From Centrapalus pauciflorus (Eukaryota > Streptophyta > Magnoliopsida > Asterales > Asteraceae): a stretch of 64,000 bases of DNA. The notes beneath the pieces are model-generated. The model ran no database searches and had not been told where the DNA came from. It saw only the letters and a list, made by a program, of their open reading frames with translations. How positions within the stretch are numbered: the first letter of the stretch is position 1; each line of letters starts with the position of its first letter. The DNA is taken from contig JAANYP010002377.1 in assembly GCA_020465985.1 (NCBI GenBank), forward strand, positions 205,572 to 269,571, written 5' to 3'. The position numbers and the translations under genes were made by a program. Positions 56,832 to 64,000 of the stretch are shown here, piece by piece.

Positions 56832-57827
56832 GTATTTTTATATATTAACTAAGATGCATGTATACACTTATGTCACACCCCGTTATCCCAGTTGGCAACT
56901 AGGCGTGACGTCGCGGAAGCATAGTCATAATCAAGCGAACGACCACCAAATGGACATTTTCGAAAAATACATTAATAAACTTCAAAACATGATATTGTTT
57001 TTACATAATTCGAATAAAACGTAAAGTTGTTCGCAATAGCGGAGATTTAAAAACATGATCAAAAAGGACATCAATTATGCTAATAAATATCCGTAGGTAT
57101 GAAAATTATTGCGACTTCAAAATATGCGGCCTTATTACGCTTTCGATGCATGCTACTCGCCTTAATTTCCTGAAAATACACGCTAAAATACGTCAACAAA
57201 ATTGTTGGTGAGCTCATAGGTTTACACGAAAGAATGACTTGTATGGACTACAACGATTGAGTTTGAATTTCCAAAGCATAAATTCCATGTTATGTTATTA
57301 CCTATAACCATCATGCAACCGAAATTAATTATGAGTTTGCTTATGTAGTATTAATCACTATAATACTATGATGATAAATATATACGCACCCGTTAATAGT
57401 TGGTACGAGCAACCCGAGTGGGGGGGCATTAATCCCGATAGATCTAACCATATAATATTCATGTTTACATAAATGTAATTAACGGTTCATGATATGAGGG
57501 CATGATGAAACCACATGTGTGTAATACATAAAAGAAATATAGCATGTATTGTGTCCATATAAAAATTGTAGTATGTATTTTCACCACAACACATAACGTA
57601 AAAATAGGGGCTATGAAGAATCACCGTAAATGTGTTGGAAAATATGAGCGTAAAATCGTAGATTTCGTTGATGACTTGTGATGATGCTTGATGTATTTTA
57701 ACCGAGGCCTAAATGATACGAGAGACTTAATATTTCCCATATATGATAATATGCATGTATGAGGGTTTTTATGTTTTAAATCACCCAACTCAACAAGTTC
57801 ATAAATAAAACCCACTAAAAAAAGTCA

Positions 57828-57832
<5 letters not shown>

Positions 57833-57891
<59 letters not shown>
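57833..57891. repeat. (TA)n microsatellite
   Basis: About 29 TA units within the gypsy LTR. Confidence 0.95.
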
Positions 57892-57893
<2 letters not shown>

Positions 57894-58495
57894 CAGGTTT
57901 TTGTCGTGGTTTTCGGCCTACTTTGTGACTATTTTTGACCAAGCTCCAAAACAATTTGAGCTTTGATATTCATAGTCATAAACTACTATATACAAGGAAT
58001 TTTTCAAGGTAAAAACGGCCATTTTTTGAGGTGTTTAGGTTAGGGAAAAGACTCGTTAAAAACCCTATATTGGCCATATTTGAGCTGTTAGACTTTTCGG
58101 TTCCCAAACAGTATTTGCGGATTCAAAACTCCATATTAAATTATGAAAACCTCTAGATATTTAGTTAAAACATAGATCTAAATTCTGAAATAAGAATCAA
58201 CTTATTTCGTTAAGTTTTGAATTAGTTATGATTTTTCAAAGTTGATGTAATATTTCTACCGAAAATCCGGATTTCATATCCTTGAAACAACTTGTGATTC
58301 TTGTTGTTTAATTAAAAACCACATGCATAAAAGGCTATGAAACACATTTATATAACTTGTTTTCATAATATTTAATCTTACATTATGTGTTTATATTTTT
58401 ATAAAAACATTTGAATAAACAAACTTTAAAACAAAACTAGTTGTTTATAAACTTGAGTTTTAATGAAACTTGTTGTTGTTGGTGATTATATATAT

Positions 58496-59008
58496 GTATA
58501 ATTGAACAAAAAACCCTCAAATTGTCAGGTTTTTGTGATTAAAACCCCAAACCATTTTTCGTTGTATAGAAAACCCCGAACTAACTAAAAATATGTAAAT
58601 CAAGGTTTTATTAATGGTTAACCGGTTGAAACCGGTTATTAATCCTACGTGAACCGATAAACAACTTACGTGGAATAAATTTCAATTGTTGAAACCGGTT
58701 GCCAAATGTTACACATCATTTAAACACTCGTTGATTATGTAATCCCGTTTATAAATTACAATTAAAAATTATCAACGGGGGTTTAAATGATGTGTAATAC
58801 TTGGCAACCGGTTTCAACAATTAAAACTTATTCCACGTAGGTTATTTACCGGTCCACGTAGGATTAATAACCGGTTTCAACGGGTTACTCATTGATAAAA
58901 CCTTGATTTACTGATTTTTAGTTAGTCCGGGGTTTTCTATGGAACGAAAAATGGTTTGGGGTTTTAATCACAAAAATCTGACAAGTTGATGGTTTTTTGC
59001 AGTTATCC
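58496..59008. mobile_element. Fully palindromic MULE-type MITE, 513 bp
   Basis: Ends gtataattgaacaaaaaacc and its near inverse; almost the entire element is one inverted repeat centred near 58752, including paired aaccggtttcaac and ttccacgtagg words. Same TIR family as 30618-31544. It sits in a tatata target, so the duplication is hard to define. Confidence 0.75.
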
Positions 59009-59286
59009 ATTATATATACTATGCAAGACTTATATTAGCATAAATATAAGAAGTATTAAGGTAGTATTTACTTACTTTGATGTATTAGAAGAATGCAAAT
59101 GAGTAGAAGTTGTGATCTTGAAATGTTGTTGTACTAAAGACACGTGAAGATTTGAAGAACAAAGAAGATTTTTGAAGTGTTTTAAGTGTGAGTGTGTGTG
59201 GCCGGTTTATGGAGAGGAGAAAAGAAGAGAGAGTTTTGTGTTTTGCTCTTGCAAAAGGTGTGAGAAAGAATGAAGAAGTTGGTCTC

Positions 59287-59294
59287 TATTTATA
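59287..59294 (-). promoter_or_regulatory. TATA box of the gypsy LTR
   Basis: TATAAATA on the minus strand within ctctctataaatagag. Confidence 0.55.
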
Positions 59295-59903
59295 GAGAGA
59301 AAAAGTGAATTGAAATGATGAAAAGAGTGGAGGTTGAGTAAGATCTTGGATGAAAGGAAAGGAGAAGATGTGATTGTGATTGTGTATGTAGTTTTGCATT
59401 ATAAAAATGAAGTCAAACTCTATGGTTGTACCATGTATAGGCCGGCCCCTTTATGTATTTGTAGTGTATTTTCATTTTTTTTTGTATAAAAGTATTTAGA
59501 ATGTATTCTTGTATTTTCCTTTTTATGTAATTTCATAAATACTTATGAATGCACTAGTTTAATGAATTGTTTTAGTCTTGCATAATTAAAGTTATATAAG
59601 TTTGTTAACGCATGATTAGTGTCACAAATCTTAAATTAATTATGCACTTAGTTGGATTAATCTATCATATCGTAAATCGATCGGATTAATTATTTTGCCG
59701 TTTCATCTCACCGATGAAATTGTTTCTAATTGTAATGAATTTCCTTATGAAATTTGCTAATAACTTTGATTAATTACTAATGACCACTGATTAGGTTATA
59801 ACTTGATAATAACTACTGATTCAGTTATAGTTGTTAACCTGATTTTGTGCCGAACTTATGTCTTTTTTTAAGCTTTTATCGCATATTATAAATTATATGG
59901 CAG

Positions 59904-59977
59904 ACGAACGACCAATCAGACAACAACGAACAACGTTGTGCGTGTGATAGTCAAGGATTACTTGATGATCAACGTAG
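59904..59977 (+). other. Exon-like block beyond the gypsy LTR
   Basis: Acceptor ggcag, 74 bp with one open frame throughout, donor gtttt after cgtag. It may be the continuation of the 56509 locus. The junction phase from 56831 would reach a stop early. Confidence 0.3.
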
Positions 59978-60432
59978 GTTTTTTCACAAATGCACAATTA
60001 CTTATGTTATTTGTTTTCGTAGTTAACTGAGGACTTTCATAATACGTTAATGGCAGCCATATTGTATCTTGAAAAATGAAAAAAAGGATCCGAAATCGTC
60101 GCCAACTATTGACAATTGATGCATCTGAAAAAATCGTATTTCATTATTAAATGTCATTATAAATATCAATATTTACATGTTTATGCATAGAGTATTTATT
60201 TTATATAATTAGTTTGCAATTTTGTCGTGAAAAACGTAATTACCAGCAAATGGAGTCTATCAAAAATTTTTAGTTTAACATAACTCATTAAAATAGCACC
60301 CATTAGCCACTTTACATCATGGTCTATTAAGTTCTAAAAATTCGGACGCACTACCCACCTCATATGTGAGATAAACTAATGCAAACAAGTTATATATAAG
60401 GATCGACTATTCATTTAACAGATTGCCAACTT

Positions 60433-60513
60433 ATGAAAAAAATTATACAAATGGCAGTTAACGTGAATCCAGATACAGAAGAACAAGAACGAGGGATGGC
60501 TGGCCAGTTGGAG
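60433..60513 (+). other. Exon-like block with ATG and phase-0 donor
   Basis: 27 codons from the ATG at 60433 (a second ATG at 60451) to GAG before gtaaaa; acidic (DTEEQE). No continuation identified. Confidence 0.3.
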
Positions 60514-62712
60514 GTAAAAATTAAACTATCATTGATACAAGCATTGTTGTTACATCAAGTTTAAAAAATCTATTTTATCTACTGGTGCTACAACTAAAAA
60601 CACAACATCATCGACCCAATTAACACACATGAAATGAGCAACAATTCAAGCCTGAATATCTAAAATATATGTCAACTATGAAATTCATAACAAGTGTTTA
60701 AATATCAATCATCCACGGCTAGACACTCGATCGAATTATTGATACATGCTACCTTGGTGGTTGCATTAAAAATGTGTCATCGTTGTCATGATATGAATGG
60801 TATATGTTTTAATACCGTCACACCAGCAACATATAAACACTTGATATTAGCACTGTCAGTTTGTTATTGCAACAAATACTTTTATCTTTCAAACTTCGTT
60901 TACCGTATCAGCTATACAAATGAAATCAACCATCGTCCTAATATGAATTTCACTAGTGGCATATCAACCAATGTCGTCATCGTCATACAACCTAATCAAC
61001 TGATTAGTGTGCCTTTTTTATTCACATATCTACACCGGTTAGCTACCTAAGTGAAGGTATTATCATCGCTGGAGATTGTATGCTTTTAGACTCCAAATAC
61101 TACAATCGATTGACGAATGTTAACTGCGCAAACACTAAACACGGCAATGCGATGCACGTAACCATTAGATATGCCCCGAAATAGATTTGAATCGTTGCTT
61201 ACACATGGTAAACACAAAACAACAATTAAATCAACGATCGATGGAGTACACAAATACACATACATGAACATGCAACGACTAACTCGTGGGTTTAATACAT
61301 GAATCTTGTTGATGTCAATGAGTGTGTAACCACCGTTACTTTGAAGCATATTTTGCACCACTTTCCGACCGTCGCCGCCGTTAATATCCAATAGCAGGGT
61401 CGCTAGCGGTGTTTTTATACAAAAAATGAGTAGATCTATGAAATGCATTACATATCAAGCTCGTACGCTCATATATCTACGCTTCTATGACCCCCAATCT
61501 ACACACCATTAGACGTTCATACTCGGCTACCATAGTAGGGCATCGGTGATGAACATTGATGCATCAACGGCCAATTTATCGACAGATCTATGTACAAATT
61601 CACCATATTGAACATGCTTATATTTGCACACTTACGATGGTCGTTGCTGGATTTTGCCTAGGGTTCTGACCACTGTTTAGATTTTCTATCATCGGCGTTA
61701 TAGACTACAAGGACATTTCGTATTTACCGGCCATCAGGCACCATAAAAGCACCGGTCACGCATCCGCTTGCGTCTCGGTCGTTTACTCCATATGTATGGA
61801 CTATGGACGACTTCACCAATATAGTGACTACATCGACATGAAGGAGATACCAACGGTCACTTCGGTGTGGTGAACGATGCATCTAGGCATACGAATAGTC
61901 GGCGATCGTGGCTACTCATCACTGGAGATGAGGGTTTTCAGAATATGGGTACAAGAAAAGTAAAGTTAGTGTAGAAAGAGAGAGCTGACATGTGGTGCTA
62001 CACACATATCGCAATTGTTAGGTTACACATTATATTTATATGAAGCCCGTGGACTATTATTTTTATACCCCTCCATACCCACTTGGGCCCAAACCCGATT
62101 GGTTTATAAATGTAAATAATCTGATTAAACATATCTTGCAAATTCCGTTGGTATGCAAACTCCAATGTCTTTTTATAAAAAACTATTTAATTTTGTTAAT
62201 AACCTTGAACATTTGTCTTTTACCTTTTGAAACACCATCTGACTACATTTAATGACTACATTTAAATTAAATAATTTATCTATTCGTTTTTTATAAATGT
62301 ATCCGTTTTTTAAGCCATATTTAGAATATCTATGTAGTTAACTACCAGTTATAAGAAGATTGAGTTATGTTGCCAATTCGAAAAAAATGAACATGTTGAT
62401 ATCAATGTATACTCTATTTTCATTTACTGATATCCAATTCATCTATATATTGAAATAAACCAAAAATAATGCATGCCACATGTCACCTCTACAATACAAG
62501 AAGATTTAATTTTTGCGCCTCTTTTTTAAATTTAACACCTTAGTTTATTTACATTAAACTTTGTTGTTGATTTTTTTGATTAATTGCTTACTAATAAACA
62601 AGATTTTATAACATATTAAATTAACGTTTACCTAAAATTATGTATATGTTATTATTATCCATAATAATCATAATTAAATCCAAATGTTGAATTTTGAATT
62701 AGTTGTAGAAAA
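60514..62712. other. Region with a more GC-rich island; no gene model
   Basis: 60890-61950 is richer in GC and CpG than its surroundings. Frames of 118 codons (60694-61050, plus) and 120 codons (61086-61448, minus) exist but show no domain or codon pattern I trust. Could be a decayed host gene or transposon. Confidence 0.35.
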
Positions 62713-62717
62713 TATTA

Positions 62718-62802
<85 letters not shown>
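62713..62802. repeat. (TTA)n microsatellite
   Basis: About 28 TTA units; the poly-Leu frame across it is an artefact. Confidence 0.95.
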
Positions 62803-62985
62803 GTATACGTATTAATAAAGAAGAACACCAAACGCCACATGACGCTCTCTCCTTGATCCAAAACTTTCTTTTCACTCCTATTTTTTCCTTAAATAATTGT
62901 ATTACGTTTGTAAACTACTTAAAATTTGGATAAAAAATAAAATAATTTGTTTTTCAAACAAACTTCTATAATTATGTTTACAAAA

Positions 62986-63110
62986 GACAATACCATGAAT
63001 ACTCTAAATATTAAAACTGTAAACGAATGTCCTACAAAATATTACAAAATACAATACCATGAATGCACTGATGTGATCCATATTAAAACTGTAAACAAAT
63101 GTCCTACAAA
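62986..63110 (+). repeat. Imperfect tandem duplication, ~68-bp unit
   Basis: attaaaactgtaaac(g/a)aatgtcctac occurs twice, at 63019 and 63080, within an 85-codon open frame (62947-63204) so that the peptide also repeats (KTVN-x-CPTK). No other evidence that the frame is used. Confidence 0.7.
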
Positions 63111-63204
63111 ATCATTTCTGGAGTTAATCGAGTACATCGATAATTTTAATTTTATGAGAAGTCACATGGCCAAACATTGTGATATACACTATCTTATATT
63201 TTAA

Positions 63205-63854
63205 CATTGTATATTATTTTATTCTTTTTAGATGTTGGTGAAATATTCAAAGCTTCATTTATCACGATATCAATATATCATCTTATATTATTATGGCATG
63301 TCCATGTTAACACTTGGTTATTTTTTAAATTTAATATATAGATATAAATACTTAATGGTTCAATACTTATTACAAATATAAATGCTCATTTTCTCAATTT
63401 CTTATTTTATATAATATTTAAACTATCAGTTTTACAAATGTATTTCAATATTTGTTACATATAACTATTACTATTAATGATACTATGCCCCTATCTAATT
63501 GTAATTAGTAGGTATGTACGATTAGTTATTATTCATTTATATCTTAATTTGTTTATCAATAATAAAGCTCGATTTTTGCAATATGTTTTTTATGTATTAC
63601 TAACAATCAATAATTGAGAAAAAATCTTAATATATACGAAAACGTTGAGCTTACCATTGTATAGTTACGAATATTACAAAAAAACTTATCATATCAATTT
63701 GTAAGTTGAATACCTATGAATATTACTATTCCTTAGATTTAGGGGATTTAACTTTTGTGTGTTGTTACAATTGGGTTATCTTACTTCATGTATTTAACTG
63801 CACATTATTAATTTCACCATAAATGTATGTATTCATGTATTGTAGTTCTATATA
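63205..63854. other. AT-rich, no gene seen
   Basis: No supported frame or repeat end. Confidence 0.4.
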
Positions 63855-63929
63855 ATGGCATGTTGGTCCACCGACAATACATACCCAGTAAATGATGTGA
63901 CAGTACCATTGAATATCGTGTGTGTACTG
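63855..63929 (+). other. Exon-like block with ATG and phase-0 donor
   Basis: 25 codons from the ATG at 63855 (possible acceptor ttgtag just upstream) to CTG before gtatatg. Same style as 60433-60513. It is cut off from any downstream exon by the window end. Confidence 0.3.
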
Positions 63930-64000
63930 GTATATGTCAAATTATTACACCTACTTCGTCTACATTGACCTAAAGCCCATCTTCTTCGACACATGTTGTG

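Larger units (their letters stand above)
56871..59853 (-). mobile_element. Gypsy-type solo LTR, ~3 kb (probably chromovirus)
   Basis: The plus-strand left end tgtcacaccccg, i.e. ...ggggtgtgaca on the minus strand, is the common 3' end of Tekay/Del-type LTRs. On the minus strand a TATA box (59287-59294) is followed by a CT-rich leader. actta at 56866-56870 and 59854-59858 fits a 5-bp duplication, though the right terminus is not a standard TG. No gag or pol. It contains a (TA)n tract and a foldback MITE. Confidence 0.5.

Noticed and set aside
60694..61448. 118- and 120-codon open frames
   Set aside because: Different strands, no recognisable domain, no promoter or splice support.
62718..62933. 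Frame starting with poly-leucine
   Set aside because: Translation of the (TTA)n tract.

Overview
This is a stretch of plant nuclear DNA, very likely from a eudicot and probably an Asteraceae or other asterid. The grounds are the plant transposon families present (SIRE-type copia, TRIM, Helitron, MULE, CACTA, PIF/Harbinger, hAT MITEs, a tRNA-derived SINE), the AT-rich background with many long (TA)n tracts, GT-AG introns and plant-type TATA boxes. The family-level assignment is inference. There is no bacterial operon structure and no CRISPR array, and I found no stand-alone rRNA or tRNA gene.

Layout. 1-4089: the 3' end of one SIRE-like copia element (third ORF, polypurine tract, 3' LTR). 4431-4826: a small Helitron. 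4894-26244: an old TRIM retrotransposon blown apart by nested insertions. Its left LTR holds a palindromic MITE and a Helitron; the Helitron holds a ~2 kb palindromic TIR element; that holds a second SIRE-like element (7125 to ~19475), which itself carries a 642-bp solo LTR. The TRIM interior holds a gag-only LTR retrotransposon (22884-25687). 27277-27516 and 47699-47935: two paralogous small host genes on the minus strand, the best-supported host genes here. 28.8-46.9 kb: LINE tails, CACTA ends, MULEs with 9-bp target duplications, a crowd of (TA)n-flanked inverted-repeat elements, and a PIF/Harbinger element (42975-46740) interrupted by a CACTA element (43190-45682). 48875-49150: a solo LTR with a perfect 5-bp duplication.

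52.2-60.5 kb holds a field of small exons joined by GT-AG introns, many in phase 0. The clearest model is a seven-exon gene at 52170-53345 encoding 174 aa with a basic, nuclear-targeting-like C-terminus. A decayed or shorter relative follows at 54524-54812, and further exon-like blocks lie at 56.5, 59.9, 60.4 and 63.9 kb. A SINE (55280-55455) and a probable gypsy solo LTR (56871-59853) have landed among them. I recognise no family for these genes.

The two most interesting items are the phase-0 mini-exon gene field and the third ORF of the SIRE-like elements. That ORF is about 1.4 kb of codons long, has no visible membrane or envelope features, and is preceded by its own TATA box and leader. 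Most retroelement coding regions here are broken by stops and frameshifts, so this is largely a graveyard of mobile DNA around a few host genes.
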